From NCBI GenBank assembly GCA_016871445.1, contig VHDH01000002.1, positions 1 to 64,000 of the forward strand: a stretch of DNA of 64,000 bases, read 5' to 3'. Below are positions 15,769 to 24,638 of this stretch, piece after piece. The notes under the pieces were generated by a model. That model was given only the letters and a program-made list of their open reading frames with translations, ran no database searches and was not told the DNA's origin. The translations under genes were made by a program, and so were the position numbers. The DNA is from Verrucomicrobiota bacterium. Lineage in GTDB: Bacteria; Verrucomicrobiota; Verrucomicrobiia; Limisphaerales; SXTU01. The stretch's first letter is position 1. Each line of letters opens with the position of its first letter.

Positions 15769-18417
15769 TTATCGACCACTCAACTGAACCGGTTCGCTCC
15801 AATGGCTCCAACGCCCGGTGTTATCCCGGTAGCGGGCGCGCACGCGCAGCACTCCGGCGTCTGCGAAGGCTTCCTTCGGCAGTTTCGTTTGCACGTCCAT
15901 GCGAAGGAGCTCGCCGCTGTCCCAGTGCGGCTCGATTTCGTAGCGCCACGGCTTGCCGGGCTCCCCACCCGGCTGCCCGGGCGCGGTGCTTCGGCCCACG
16001 CGCCACTGCACGGCGGCGAAGCTGTTCGTGGCCGACGGCGTGGCGAAGGGCGAAATTTGAAAGACCTGCGCGCCCTTCTTCTCCGCGCCGAGGTGCCGGA
16101 TGACCGGGCGCTCGGGGATGTTTGCGTCACGCGATTCCCACCAGAGGTGGCCCCAGCCGTAGCCATTCATGTTGCCGTCGTTGGGCGCGTAGTTCCGGTT
16201 CGTGCGCGTATCAGTGCAGAAGTCGGTGATGACCTTGCAAAAGCCATTGAAGTCGGGCGTCGGCAACACGCGGCGGAAGTTGCCGCCCATCATGCCTTGA
16301 TCGTAGGGCGTTTGGTAAAACGCGCCCTTGCTGCTCGTGCGCGGGTGGTGGTTCCACATCGCCATGTCCAGTTCGCTCCAAGTGCGCTCATGGCCGGCTG
16401 GGCGGATGGCGCGGGCGAGTTCCTCGACGAGTTGCCCAACCTGCCCGCCACGCGGCGAGTTGTCGGCGCAAAAGAGGTCGAGGATTTCGCGCGCGCGGTT
16501 CTGGTATTCGCGGCGCAGCGTGGCGAGGTCGAGGCAGCGCGCCTGGTCGGTGATGCCCGGCCAGTGCGTTTTCGGGATGAACATCATGTCTAGATCCCAG
16601 GGCACCGGAGACCAACCTGCGCGCGGCGAGTGGTAAAGAAAGTGGTTCGCGCCGTGGCGGAGGTCCACGTTCGAGACGACGCGGTTGACCGCGTGAAAGC
16701 TGTAATAATCAGGCAGGTTTAAGTTCTCGCGCCACCAATCCTCGGCCTTCGTTGTGCGTGAGCCGTGCATGAATTGGTTGAAGTCCGAGCCGTCGCGCGG
16801 CAGACCGCCGCCGAGATGCTTGCGGCCGGTCTCGGGACTAAACGTGTTGCCATCAGGTAGCCCGCGCTCCTTGAGCCATGGCCCATCGGGGTCTTGCACG
16901 ACGAGATACAAGCCCCACAAGTCGCCTTCGTATTGGCTCTTCGCGCTTGCCTCGTCCGCGCGCGAGACGACGCGCCAGTGAATCCAGTGCGTGTTCGGAC
17001 TCGGCACGCCCGCGAGGTGATACGCGCGGAAGGACACGGCCTCGTCCATGCCCGCCATGCCGCGGTTCACCTGCACCCACGGGCTGGCGCACCCGCTCAG
17101 GTTGAGATGGTCCCACGGGCGCACGTAAGGTTCGCCCCAGTGGTTCTTCGGCGTGAACTCGTGCCCGCGTGGGAAGTGGATGCCCCACTTCGTCTTGCCG
17201 CTGACATAGGTGCTGCCCTGACCACGATTCTGAAACAGCACGTGGTCGAAGACCTGTCCGTCGCACACGAACGTGCCGAACAGCCGACGCTTGTTGTAGC
17301 CGCCATCCCACTGGCTGCGCTCCACGTCCTCGTGCCGTGCGAGCAGATGATACACGGGCAAGGTGGTGAGGAAGGCGCTGGAGAACTGAATCGGCGGCGT
17401 CTTGCCCGGCTGGCTTGCGCCGGTCCACGCAGGCACGCCGTCGTAACAAAACCAAGCAAAGTTCGGCGACTCGTCGTCTGCGCCGGGCAGTCGCATCGTT
17501 ACACCGCCACGGTCGGTGAACACAACGCGATAACGCAGCAGCCAACGGTGCTTCTGAAAGTCACTCGGCACCACCGCCGTGAACGTGTTGTCCTGCGCGT
17601 GCGCGTCGCCGTCCTTGCCATCATCGTGTAGCGGGAACTCGCGCCAGCCTTGTTCGTAGCTCGGGTCGGACTTGCGGATGTATTGGCCCGGTTCGACGGC
17701 CTGCACGAGCAACTTCGCCGTGTGCCCGCGCGCCTCCGCGAGCCGCACGGTCACGGTGACGGGTTGGCCCGAGCGTGGCTGCTGTGGTGCATGCGCGACA
17801 GCTTCGACGGCTGGCGGTTGCGTGGCGGAATACACCGAATTGGTCTTGCCGGGCGTGGGCGATTTGTTGCCGATGGAGCCATCGAGCTTGAAGCCCGACG
17901 CGCGCCACGAACTGGCGACTGACGACGAGAAATTGGGATGCACACGCTCCAGCGAGGAGCCGCCGCCGAGCGTCGCTGTCGGCCACGGCGGTGTCACGCC
18001 GTAGCGGACCTCATCTACCACGCGCCCGGCGGCATCGCGCACGGCGAGGCGCTCGCCCTCATTGCGAAGCTTGCCCGGCAGCGGGCCGAGCGGCGCGAAG
18101 CCGAAGGCTTTTTGAAACGCCGCCGGATCCGCTGCCACCACGATGAAGCCGCCGGGCGCAAGCACGTGCACCGCGCCAAAGCGGAACTTACCAAGCTGCC
18201 AGCCGTTGAGCTGAGCTTCGCTGGTACCCGCATTATGTAGCTCGACGAACTCCAGCGGCTTCTTCTCCGCCGGATCAAAATGGATTTCGTTAATGACCAC
18301 GCGCGACTGAGGCACCGCGGCCAGCACGCCGCTAAACAAGGCCAGCGGTGCAAGCCACCTTCGCCATGGTCCGGCAACCGGATTCCAACTCGGCGGTGGC
18401 GTTTGTTGTGGGCGCAT
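15769..18417 (-). CDS. Secreted lamin-tail-domain / CotH kinase-family protein
   Basis: Large exported protein of 882 residues from the ATG at 18417. After a basic N-terminus and a hydrophobic signal (WLAPLALFSGVLAAVP) comes a lamin-tail domain at about residues 43-155, opening RVVINEIHFDPAEKK and continuing EFVELHNAG. The middle and C-terminal parts show a CotH-type kinase domain, with FQNRGQGSTYVSGKTKW and the metal-binding motif WDLDMMF. CotH proteins are atypical protein kinases first known from spore coats. In Verrucomicrobia and Planctomycetes the LTD-CotH combination is common, with unknown targets. It diverges from the MNIO gene. Confidence 0.82.
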   Translation of the reverse strand: MRPQQTPPPSWNPVAGPWRRWLAPLALFSGVLAAVPQSRVVINEIHFDPAEKKPLEFVELHNAGTSEAQLNGWQLGKFRFGAVHVLAPGGFIVVAADPAAFQKAFGFAPLGPLPGKLRNEGERLAVRDAAGRVVDEVRYGVTPPWPTATLGGGSSLERVHPNFSSSVASSWRASGFKLDGSIGNKSPTPGKTNSVYSATQPPAVEAVAHAPQQPRSGQPVTVTVRLAEARGHTAKLLVQAVEPGQYIRKSDPSYEQGWREFPLHDDGKDGDAHAQDNTFTAVVPSDFQKHRWLLRYRVVFTDRGGVTMRLPGADDESPNFAWFCYDGVPAWTGASQPGKTPPIQFSSAFLTTLPVYHLLARHEDVERSQWDGGYNKRRLFGTFVCDGQVFDHVLFQNRGQGSTYVSGKTKWGIHFPRGHEFTPKNHWGEPYVRPWDHLNLSGCASPWVQVNRGMAGMDEAVSFRAYHLAGVPSPNTHWIHWRVVSRADEASAKSQYEGDLWGLYLVVQDPDGPWLKERGLPDGNTFSPETGRKHLGGGLPRDGSDFNQFMHGSRTTKAEDWWRENLNLPDYYSFHAVNRVVSNVDLRHGANHFLYHSPRAGWSPVPWDLDMMFIPKTHWPGITDQARCLDLATLRREYQNRAREILDLFCADNSPRGGQVGQLVEELARAIRPAGHERTWSELDMAMWNHHPRTSSKGAFYQTPYDQGMMGGNFRRVLPTPDFNGFCKVITDFCTDTRTNRNYAPNDGNMNGYGWGHLWWESRDANIPERPVIRHLGAEKKGAQVFQISPFATPSATNSFAAVQWRVGRSTAPGQPGGEPGKPWRYEIEPHWDSGELLRMDVQTKLPKEAFADAGVLRVRARYRDNTGRWSHWSEPVQLSGR

Positions 18418-18573
18418 GCGGCGCGCAGCCTTTCGATGGTTGATTGCGTTGGCAACGGGAATTTTCCTTGGCGTGCGGGGCAGGCAGCCTAAAGAATTGG
18501 GCAATGGACTTAAAAACATGTCCCGACCGCAGCGCACAGGCGTGGTCTCGCGGTGTAAAAGCTTGACCGACCC

Positions 18574-19434
18574 GTGGGCCAAAAGACCGAAATATCGAAC
18601 CTGCTCGCCAATCTCCCGCGCCTCGGGGCGGGGTTGACCTATCACGAGCCGTTCCTCGCCGACCTGTTGCAAAAGCAGCCAGAGGTGGATTTTCTGGAAG
18701 TTCACGGCGACCGCTACCTTGACGCTCCGCCCGCGCGGATGGACGAGTTGGCGATGCTGGCCGAGCATTTTACGGTGATACCACACTTCACGGGGCTTTC
18801 GCTGGGCAGCGCGGAGGGTTTGGACGCCGTGTATTTGGAGAACGTGGCCCACCTGATCAAACAGCTGAAATCACCGTGGTGGAGCGAACATATCGGCTAC
18901 ACCCGCGCCAACGGAATATTGTTGGGTCAGCCGGCGCCGCTGCCATTCACCAAGGAAGGCATCGAGGTGATGACGCGCAACATCGTCACAGCACGCCGTG
19001 CCATAGCCGCGCCTTTGATCCTAGAAAATGTTTTTGGGCCATTGGTCTGGCCTGGCAGCGAGATGGACCCAGCGAGATTCATCGGCGAAGTGCTCGGCTT
19101 CGGCGGCGTCGGGCTTCTGCTGGACGTGGCTGACCTGTTTACCTACGCGCCAGGCCTAGGCATCGATCCAATAAAGCTTCTCGATCGCCTCCCGCTGGAC
19201 CGCGTAGTACAGGTGCATTTTTCCAGTTCCCACGATTCGCAAGCGGACTCCTCCGAGAGCCGCGTGCAGCCGGTAGCTGAAGGCGTATGGCAATTGCTTA
19301 ACGCCGTCGTGACCCGCGCGCCGGTGCGCTGCCTATGCCTCGAACTAAATGATAATCCCCCGCCGCTTGGGGATGCGCTCAAGGAAGTGGAGCGCGCCCG
19401 CACGGTTGGGCGGCAGTACAAGCGATGGAACTGA
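18574..19434 (+). CDS. MNIO-family (DUF692) non-heme iron enzyme
   Basis: TIM-barrel enzyme of the multinuclear non-heme iron oxidative family (DUF692, relatives of MbnB, BufB and TglH), which modify cysteines of ribosomal peptides. The 286-residue protein shows the family's likely metal ligands: H71 in PHFTGLSLG, E105-H106 in SEHIGY, E151-N152 in ILENVFG, D184 in LLLDVADLF and H215 in VQVHFSSSHD. The usual A-G-H after the last His is replaced by S-S-H. The start is GTG at 18574 with no clear ribosome-binding site. The next gene overlaps by ten bases, the typical MNIO-plus-partner layout. I found no convincing precursor peptide nearby. Confidence 0.85.
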   Translation: MGQKTEISNLLANLPRLGAGLTYHEPFLADLLQKQPEVDFLEVHGDRYLDAPPARMDELAMLAEHFTVIPHFTGLSLGSAEGLDAVYLENVAHLIKQLKSPWWSEHIGYTRANGILLGQPAPLPFTKEGIEVMTRNIVTARRAIAAPLILENVFGPLVWPGSEMDPARFIGEVLGFGGVGLLLDVADLFTYAPGLGIDPIKLLDRLPLDRVVQVHFSSSHDSQADSSESRVQPVAEGVWQLLNAVVTRAPVRCLCLELNDNPPPLGDALKEVERARTVGRQYKRWN

Positions 19435-20006
19435 TCCGCCAACAAAAGCTCGTCGTCCAGCTTTGCACCGACCACGCGTTGCTCGAGGAATTTCTCGCGG
19501 CCCCGGCGCAGGTCACCACCCGCGAGGGGCTGACGGTGGGAGCCGAGAGCCTGGCTAAACTAAATCCGGGGCAGCTCCGGCAGTTCGCGCGGCTGCTGCG
19601 CATGCGCCGACTGGGAGAGGCGGGTACCGCGTTGCCGTTGACGCGCCGCGCGCTTGGCCACCGCTTCGCCGAACTGTTTACGGCCTACGCGCTCCAAAAT
19701 CCGCCGCCCGGCAAGCGACTAGGTCAGGATGCGATTGCCTTCGTGAACTACCTGCTGCAAAGCAATCCGACAAAGCCGCTGAACCCGGTTTGGTTGATGT
19801 CACTTGCGAGTTACGAGGCGGCACGGGTGGAGGTCGAGTGGCTGGGGCAGCGAAAGCTCCTCGTGCGTAAGTTTCCGCACGCCCTGCGCCGGCTGTTAAC
19901 AGCATTCGAGGCCGACGGGGTACCCAAAGGCGATTTTTCTGGGTGGACCTTGGCGGTCTGGTGCAGCTCATCGTCCGGCCGGCAGCCGAGGCATTGGCTT
20001 TGGTGA
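19425..20006 (+). CDS. Uncharacterised partner of the MNIO enzyme, apparently frameshifted near its 3' end
   Basis: Starts inside the end of the MNIO gene (ATG at 19425; that gene stops at 19432-19434), so the two are translationally coupled. MNIO enzymes usually have such a partner (MbnC or BufC-like, DUF2063-like), which helps bind the precursor peptide; I infer the same role here. The N-terminal part is helical, with the segments LLEEFLAAPAQ and LNPGQLRQFARLLRMRRL. As read, it ends in the un-protein-like CSSSSGRQPRHWLW. One extra base at the T5 run at 19934-19938 would join a much more natural tail ending at 20065, so the full product is probably about 213 residues. Confidence 0.65.
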   Translation: MELIRQQKLVVQLCTDHALLEEFLAAPAQVTTREGLTVGAESLAKLNPGQLRQFARLLRMRRLGEAGTALPLTRRALGHRFAELFTAYALQNPPPGKRLGQDAIAFVNYLLQSNPTKPLNPVWLMSLASYEAARVEVEWLGQRKLLVRKFPHALRRLLTAFEADGVPKGDFSGWTLAVWCSSSSGRQPRHWLW

Positions 20007-20065
20007 GAGCAAGCGAGGGTGTGCCCTGGGCAAAGGTTGCCTCTCCGCCGCGGGGGAGACTTTAG
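19934..20065 (+). other. Out-of-frame continuation of the MNIO partner gene
   Basis: In the frame reached by adding one T to the five-T run at 19934-19938, the sequence reads GDFFWVDLGGLVQLIVRP, then AAEALALVRASEGVPWAKV, and stops at TAG 20063-20065. This is ordinary amphipathic protein sequence, whereas the current frame degenerates. It may be a sequencing or assembly error in a homopolymer, a genuine pseudogene lesion, or slippage. Confidence 0.6.
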
Positions 20066-20313
20066 GATGGCAGACTCTTATTGAGATTTGGGGGAGGTAA
20101 TGCAGAAAAAATAGGATTGCCAGCTTGCTGCTGGCTGCTACTTTGCGCCCTCTTTTCGCCAGAAACGGCGGAAAGTAACGGCCTTAAACCAAACAGCCGC
20201 AGCCCGTGTGGGCGGCGGTGGCCACCGTAACACCAAATCCAATCCCGAGTTCTGCGGGATGGCCCACCGCGCATTGCGGCCGTGGCTCGTAACCAACCGG
20301 AACAGCTAGAAAC
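20066..20313 (+). promoter_or_regulatory. Upstream region and probable 5' leader of rpsB-tsf
   Basis: About 250 bases with no supported gene. It contains self-complementary patches, for example GCCAGCTTGCTGCTGGC near 20116-20132 and TTTTCGCCAGAAACGGCGGAAAG near 20154-20176. rpsB leaders in many bacteria are structured and bound by S2 for autoregulation, so a leader of that kind is plausible, but I cannot match it to a known consensus. The -35/-10 elements are not clear. Confidence 0.35.
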
Positions 20314-21099
20314 ATGATGACCATCGGTATTAAGGAACTGCTCGAGGCGGGCGTCCACTTCGGCCACCAAACCAAGCGTTGGAACCCCAAGATGAAGCGC
20401 TTCATCTTCGAGGCCCGCAACGGCATTCACATCATTGACCTCAGCCAAACAGCGCAACAATTTCAAAATGCCTGCAAATACCTCGGGGACCTCGTGCGCG
20501 GTGGCGGCAGCGTCCTTTTTGTCGGCACCAAGAAGCAGGCCCAAGAGGCGATCCGCGAGTCCGCCAAGGCTTGCGGCCAGATGCACGTCACCGAGCGCTG
20601 GCTCGGCGGCACCCTCACCAACTACAAAACCCTGAAGCGCTCGCTTGCTCGCTACAAGAAACTCGAGGCCATGTTCACGGATGGCTCCGCTGGCAAATAC
20701 GGCAAAAAGGAGCAGTCCTCCCTGCAGCGTGAACTGGACCGCCTGGTCAAGAACCTCGAAGGCCTCCGCTCACTCGACAAAATGCCCGACGCCATGTTCG
20801 TCGTGGACATTAAGCGTGAGCACAATGCGGTGGCCGAGGCCCGCAAGCTCCGTATACCCATCGTCGCCATCGTGGACACCAACGCCGACCCTGACTTGGT
20901 GGACTACCCCATCGCCGGCAATGATGACGCCCTCCGCTCCGTGCGCCTCATTCTCGCCGGTGTGACCGAGGCCTGCGGCAAAGCCCGCGCCGAGTACGAG
21001 GCCAAGCACGGCCGCAACAAGCCCGCCGAGCTGACGCCCGAGCCGGCCCCGGCCGTCACCCCAGAGGCGCTCGCCACTGTCGCCACGCCCGCCGCCTGA
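20314..21099 (+). CDS. rpsB: 30S ribosomal protein S2
   Basis: Small-subunit protein needed for S1 attachment and translation initiation. The N-terminus [24 protein letters not shown] is diagnostic (family signature, read here in parts as [10 protein letters not shown] and RWNPKM). [12 protein letters not shown] and the second S2 signature [19 protein letters not shown] follow, as does [15 protein letters not shown]. The length is 261 residues, ending in a Pro/Ala/Thr-rich tail. The start is ATG at 20314, with a second ATG immediately after. tsf follows, the near-universal order. Confidence 0.98.
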   Translation: MMTIGIKELLEAGVHFGHQTKRWNPKMKRFIFEARNGIHIIDLSQTAQQFQNACKYLGDLVRGGGSVLFVGTKKQAQEAIRESAKACGQMHVTERWLGGTLTNYKTLKRSLARYKKLEAMFTDGSAGKYGKKEQSSLQRELDRLVKNLEGLRSLDKMPDAMFVVDIKREHNAVAEARKLRIPIVAIVDTNADPDLVDYPIAGNDDALRSVRLILAGVTEACGKARAEYEAKHGRNKPAELTPEPAPAVTPEALATVATPAA

Positions 21100-21184
21100 T
21101 CAACCGAAGTTAAGTTGACGCGCCGGCTCAACGCCCGGCGTGCTCTCAACCCTCAAACAGCAACTCTCAAAACTATTTAATCAC

Positions 21185-22024
21185 ATGGCTGAAATCACTG
21201 CCGCAACCGTAGGGAAACTCCGCGAGATGACCGGCGCAGGCTTGATGGATTGTAAAAAGGCCCTCACCGAGAACAATGGCGACCTCGACCTTGCCGTCGA
21301 CTGGCTTCGCAAAAAAGGCGTCGCCAGCGCCGCGAAAAAGGCCGACCGCGCCGCCAACGAGGGCGTCATTGCCCAGCACATCGCGCCCGGCTCCAAGACC
21401 GGCGTCCTCCTCGAAGTCAATTGCGAGACCGACTTCGTGGCCAAGAACGATCAGTTCAAAGCCTTCTGTGACGAGCTGGCCAAGAAAATCGCCAGCAACC
21501 CGAGCGTGGACCTCGAGTCGGACCGCGTTGCCGCCGTCGCCAAGATCGGCGAGAACATCCGCATCAACCGTCATGTGCGTTGGGAAGTCAGCGGCAACGG
21601 CCTCATCGCCGCCTACATCCACACCGGCGCGAAAGTCGGCGTGCTCGTCGAAGTGGGCGCAGGCCGGGAAGCCACCGTCGGCAGCGACGCCTTCAAAGAA
21701 CTCGTGCGCGATATTACCCTGCAAATCGCCGCCGGTAACCCCACTGCGGTGAGCCGCGACCAGGTTCCCGCCGAAGTCCTGGAGAAGGAGGACGAGATCG
21801 CCCGCAACTCCGACGCCCTGAAGGGCAAACCCGCTGCCGCCATGGCCAACATCCTGAAGGGCAAACGCGAGAAATACTTCCAGACCGTCTGCCTCGTGGA
21901 GCAGGGCTTCGTGAAGAAGAACGGCGAAGTCACCGTGCGCGAGCACATCGCCACGGTTGGCAAAGCCCTGGGCGACGAGATCAATGTCCGCCGCTTTCTT
22001 CGCTATCAAGTCGGCTTAGCCTGA
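21185..22024 (+). CDS. tsf: Elongation factor Ts
   Basis: Guanine nucleotide exchange factor for EF-Tu. The protein opens MAEITAATVGKLREMTGAG, with the signature LREMTGAGLMDCKKAL, then the second signature VNCETDFVAKNDQFK at about residues 75-90 and EVGAGREATV further on. The ATG at 21185 gives 279 residues, the usual size; an in-frame start 45 bases upstream adds nothing family-like. It is cotranscribed with rpsB (85-base gap, with a small CGCCGG/CCGGCG hairpin) and ended by the terminator at 22045. Confidence 0.98.
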   Translation: MAEITAATVGKLREMTGAGLMDCKKALTENNGDLDLAVDWLRKKGVASAAKKADRAANEGVIAQHIAPGSKTGVLLEVNCETDFVAKNDQFKAFCDELAKKIASNPSVDLESDRVAAVAKIGENIRINRHVRWEVSGNGLIAAYIHTGAKVGVLVEVGAGREATVGSDAFKELVRDITLQIAAGNPTAVSRDQVPAEVLEKEDEIARNSDALKGKPAAAMANILKGKREKYFQTVCLVEQGFVKKNGEVTVREHIATVGKALGDEINVRRFLRYQVGLA

Positions 22025-22044
22025 GCCTTTAACTCACCTAGTGC

Positions 22045-22079
22045 AAACGGGCGTTCCGTAGGGAACGCCCGTTTTGCTT
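22045..22079 (+). terminator. Intrinsic terminator after tsf
   Basis: Perfect hairpin: AAACGGGCGTTCC (22045-22057), loop GTAG, then GGAACGCCCGTTT (22062-22074), followed by TGCTTT. The 13-bp stem is GC-rich. The A-rich foot lets it also serve the minus-strand pilin gene that ends at 22103, so it may be bidirectional. Confidence 0.88.
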
Positions 22080-22102
22080 TGTGGGTGAAAGATTCGCTGA
22101 CC

Positions 22103-22933
22103 TCAGAACTGGAAGAAGTTAGTTTGGCCGAGCGTCGTGCTGTTGATGAAGCGGGCATTGTGCGGGCCCGTGGCGTCAACTGGCTTGGCCTTTACCACCG
22201 CGCCGTCCATCAACGTCCAGTGGAGCCGGCCACCGTGGGCGCCCCGCCTGGCCAACTGGCCCGTGAAGCGCGTGGGATCTTGATAATAACCGGGCGGCGC
22301 ATTGGCATCGTGGCCCACGACGTTGGTGCTCATGTCGGAGGTGACGAAGTTTCGGTTGGGCTGGGGCCATTGCTGCACGCGCTTGCTCGGCGCCCACGCA
22401 GCGGTCGCGCCGGTGAAGGCGTTGACGCCATTGAGCCGGCCCCACATAAGGGTGACGTTGGCGTTGCGCTCGTCCACCGGGCGGTCGTTAAAGCGCATTT
22501 CGTAGCGGCTGACCGCATTGCGAAAGTTTCCCGCAAAGCGAGACTCACCATCCAGTGCCGGACAACGCGCCACTTTCACTTCCTGCGCGGTCGTGGTCCA
22601 AGCGTTGGTTGGCGGGATGCCGAGATAACCACGGAGGAAGAACGCGCCATAAACGCGGTCGGTCAGGTCAGTGTCCTGCCGCATATATCGTGGGTAAAAC
22701 GCTGTGCTCATGCCGCCGGGGAGGAAATCGTCGTGGTCCCCGTGGTAGAGGTTCACCGCGAGAATGACCTGCTTGCTGTTGTTGGCACAAACGGCCCCCT
22801 TGCCGGCCTGCTTGGCCTTGGCCAGCGCAGGCAAGAGCATTCCCGCGAGGATGGCGATGATGGCGATGACGACGAGAAGTTCAATGAGGGTGAAAGCCTC
22901 GGTAAAAGGCTGGTTGGGTCGCATGGGTTTCAT
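22103..22933 (-). CDS. Stand-alone prepilin-like secreted protein (H-X9-DG type)
   Basis: Type IV pilin-like protein. The start at ATG 22933 gives [10 protein letters not shown], then the cleavage and methylation motif [19 protein letters not shown] with Glu at +5 of the mature form, so prepilin peptidase would process it. The remaining 250 residues are soluble, and the C-terminal [12 protein letters not shown] matches the H-X9-DG motif of this large verrucomicrobial/planctomycete family (DUF1559-like). Such proteins are present in many copies per genome and are not typical structural pilins. It is isolated between tsf and tilS, convergent with tsf. Confidence 0.85.
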   Translation of the reverse strand: MKPMRPNQPFTEAFTLIELLVVIAIIAILAGMLLPALAKAKQAGKGAVCANNSKQVILAVNLYHGDHDDFLPGGMSTAFYPRYMRQDTDLTDRVYGAFFLRGYLGIPPTNAWTTTAQEVKVARCPALDGESRFAGNFRNAVSRYEMRFNDRPVDERNANVTLMWGRLNGVNAFTGATAAWAPSKRVQQWPQPNRNFVTSDMSTNVVGHDANAPPGYYQDPTRFTGQLARRGAHGGRLHWTLMDGAVVKAKPVDATGPHNARFINSTTLGQTNFFQF

Positions 22934-23062
22934 GGCCAATCAGTTCGTGACTATGCAAGCATAGTAAGGGGGGGGGAACTTAGTCCGTCAACGGGAAGTT
23001 TTGCCGCGTGATCGACCGGCAATGGGCTTGTGCAAGGGCGCGCGGCTACGCAGCATCACGCC

Positions 23063-24427
23063 ATGCATGCGCTTGTGGCACAAGTGACAGCCGCCGTCCG
23101 CCAACGCGGTCTGCTGGCCGAGGGCGCGGGGGTGCTGGTGGCGGTGTCCGGCGGCGTGGACTCGATGGTGCTGCTACGGGTGTTGCACGCGCTAGCGGCC
23201 GGGCTCAGCGTGCGTCTGGTGGTGGGGCATTTTAATCACAAGCTGCGCGGCACGTACAGCGAGGGTGACGCGCGGTTTGTGGAGCGAACAGCGCGGCAGC
23301 TGGGCTTGAAGTGCGTGGTGGAGTCAGGCGATGTGCGTGGGCTGGCGCACAAGCGGGGGTGCTCGGTGGAGATGGCGGCGCGGGAGTTGCGGCATGAGTT
23401 TTTGGCGCGGACAGCGCGGCGACTGGGTCTGGGCGCGGTGGCACTAGCTCACCATGCGGATGACCAAGTGGAATTGTTTTTTCTCCGGCTCTTGCGCGGG
23501 GCAGGTGGCGGTTTGGCAGGGATGAAATGGCGCAATCCTTCGCCAGCTGACAAAACAGTGCTGCTGGTCCGGCCGCTGCTCGACCAGCCGAAGGCCGGGC
23601 TGCTGGCGTTCGCGCGGTCAGAGAAGATTCGTTTCCGCGAAGACGCCTCAAACAATTCAGTGGATATCCTGCGTAACCGCGTGCGGCACGAGCTGCTCCC
23701 GTTGTTGCGGCGGCATTACGCACCGGCAGTTGGGCGCACGGTGTTACGAGCAATGGAAACCATCGGGGACGAGGCGGCGTTTGTGCAGGCGGCCGCGCGC
23801 GGCTGGCTAAGACAACGGCAATGCAAGCCGTTCGCGAAGCTGCCGGTAGCGGTGCAGCGGCAGTGCGTGTGCGTGGAACTCGCGCGGCTTGGCTTGGCCG
23901 CCGAGTTTGAATTGGTAGAGCGACTGAGGCTGCGCCCGGGCGTGCGGCATTCGTGGCAGGACGCTTGGCTCGTGCGCAATGCGGCGACGGCACGGGTGAC
24001 GTGGCTGCGGGCAGAGGCGGTGGTCGATTCCGGTGAGCAGCAAATTAAACTGCGGGCCACGAGCGGCACGGCTGGGCTCGCAAGCGTTGAGGTGAAATGG
24101 CGACTCTTGCCACACGTTACCAAAAGGCCAATTAATCAGTCGCGGAATTGTGAGCGCTTTGACGCGGACGCGGTCGGACCATGCATTCTGTTGCGACACT
24201 GGCAGCCTGGCGACCGATTCCAACCCAGCGGCATGGCGCGCCCAGTGAAACTGCAGGATTTGTTCACGAACGCAAAAGTGCCAGCAGGCGAGCGGCGGCG
24301 GCGGCTGGTGGCCGTGGCTGTGGACGGGCAGATTTTCTGGGTGGAAGGGCTGCGGATTTCTGAACCGTTCAAATTAGGGACGGCGACGCGCAGAGAATTG
24401 GTCTGGCGATGGCGACGCGTGGGGTGA
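23063..24427 (+). CDS. tilS: tRNA(Ile)-lysidine synthase
   Basis: Modifies C34 of the CAU-anticodon tRNA-Ile to lysidine, changing it from Met to Ile reading. The PP-loop motif SGGVDS is at residues 29-34, and LVVGHFNHKLRG and LAHHADDQVELFFLRLLRG are further N-N-type ATPase landmarks. The C-terminal half has the TilS substrate-binding domain ending KLQDLFTNAKVPAGERRR and GQIFWVEGLRI. The start is ATG 23063 (454 residues), eleven codons inside the longest possible frame. It is followed by a probable terminator. Confidence 0.95.
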   Translation: MHALVAQVTAAVRQRGLLAEGAGVLVAVSGGVDSMVLLRVLHALAAGLSVRLVVGHFNHKLRGTYSEGDARFVERTARQLGLKCVVESGDVRGLAHKRGCSVEMAARELRHEFLARTARRLGLGAVALAHHADDQVELFFLRLLRGAGGGLAGMKWRNPSPADKTVLLVRPLLDQPKAGLLAFARSEKIRFREDASNNSVDILRNRVRHELLPLLRRHYAPAVGRTVLRAMETIGDEAAFVQAAARGWLRQRQCKPFAKLPVAVQRQCVCVELARLGLAAEFELVERLRLRPGVRHSWQDAWLVRNAATARVTWLRAEAVVDSGEQQIKLRATSGTAGLASVEVKWRLLPHVTKRPINQSRNCERFDADAVGPCILLRHWQPGDRFQPSGMARPVKLQDLFTNAKVPAGERRRRLVAVAVDGQIFWVEGLRISEPFKLGTATRRELVWRWRRVG

Positions 24428-24481
24428 ACGGCAAAAACTCGAGCGCGATCACGATTCCACTTCAGCTTGGAGACAAAGGGG

Positions 24482-24534
24482 AGGCAGCCGTGCACACCGC
24501 CGTTTCGTAAGGAACACGGGCTGTCTTTTCCCCG
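24482..24534 (+). terminator. Probable intrinsic terminator after tilS
   Basis: AGGCAGCC-GTG (24482-24492) pairs with CAC-G-GGCTGTCT (24515-24526) with one bulged base and a G-T pair, around a 22-base loop. TTTTCC follows. It sits 55 bases after the tilS stop and before the DUF1501 gene. Confidence 0.45.
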
Positions 24535-24638
24535 CGGCAAAAGGCTTCAAGCATACGTAAAAAAATCCTTTGACCTCGAATAAGGCCCATCCAACTCCGT
24601 CAGCCAATGTGGACGAGCAAATAAAAATAACGACCCGT

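Noticed and set aside
15754-15770. AAAACGC-AAC-GCGTTTT hairpin at the end of the CotH gene as a terminator
   Set aside because: Only 7 bp, overlaps the stop codon, and there is no U-tract beyond the stem.
18418-18852. N-terminal extension of the CotH-family protein
   Set aside because: It overlaps the divergent MNIO gene, lacks a signal sequence, and the internal ATG at 18417 is followed by a proper export signal.
20100-20210. Cys-containing short frame (LPACCWLLLCALF) between the MNIO partner and rpsB as a possible ribosomal-peptide precursor
   Set aside because: Only a TTG start, no ribosome-binding site, and the segment falls in a self-complementary stretch that better suits an rpsB leader.
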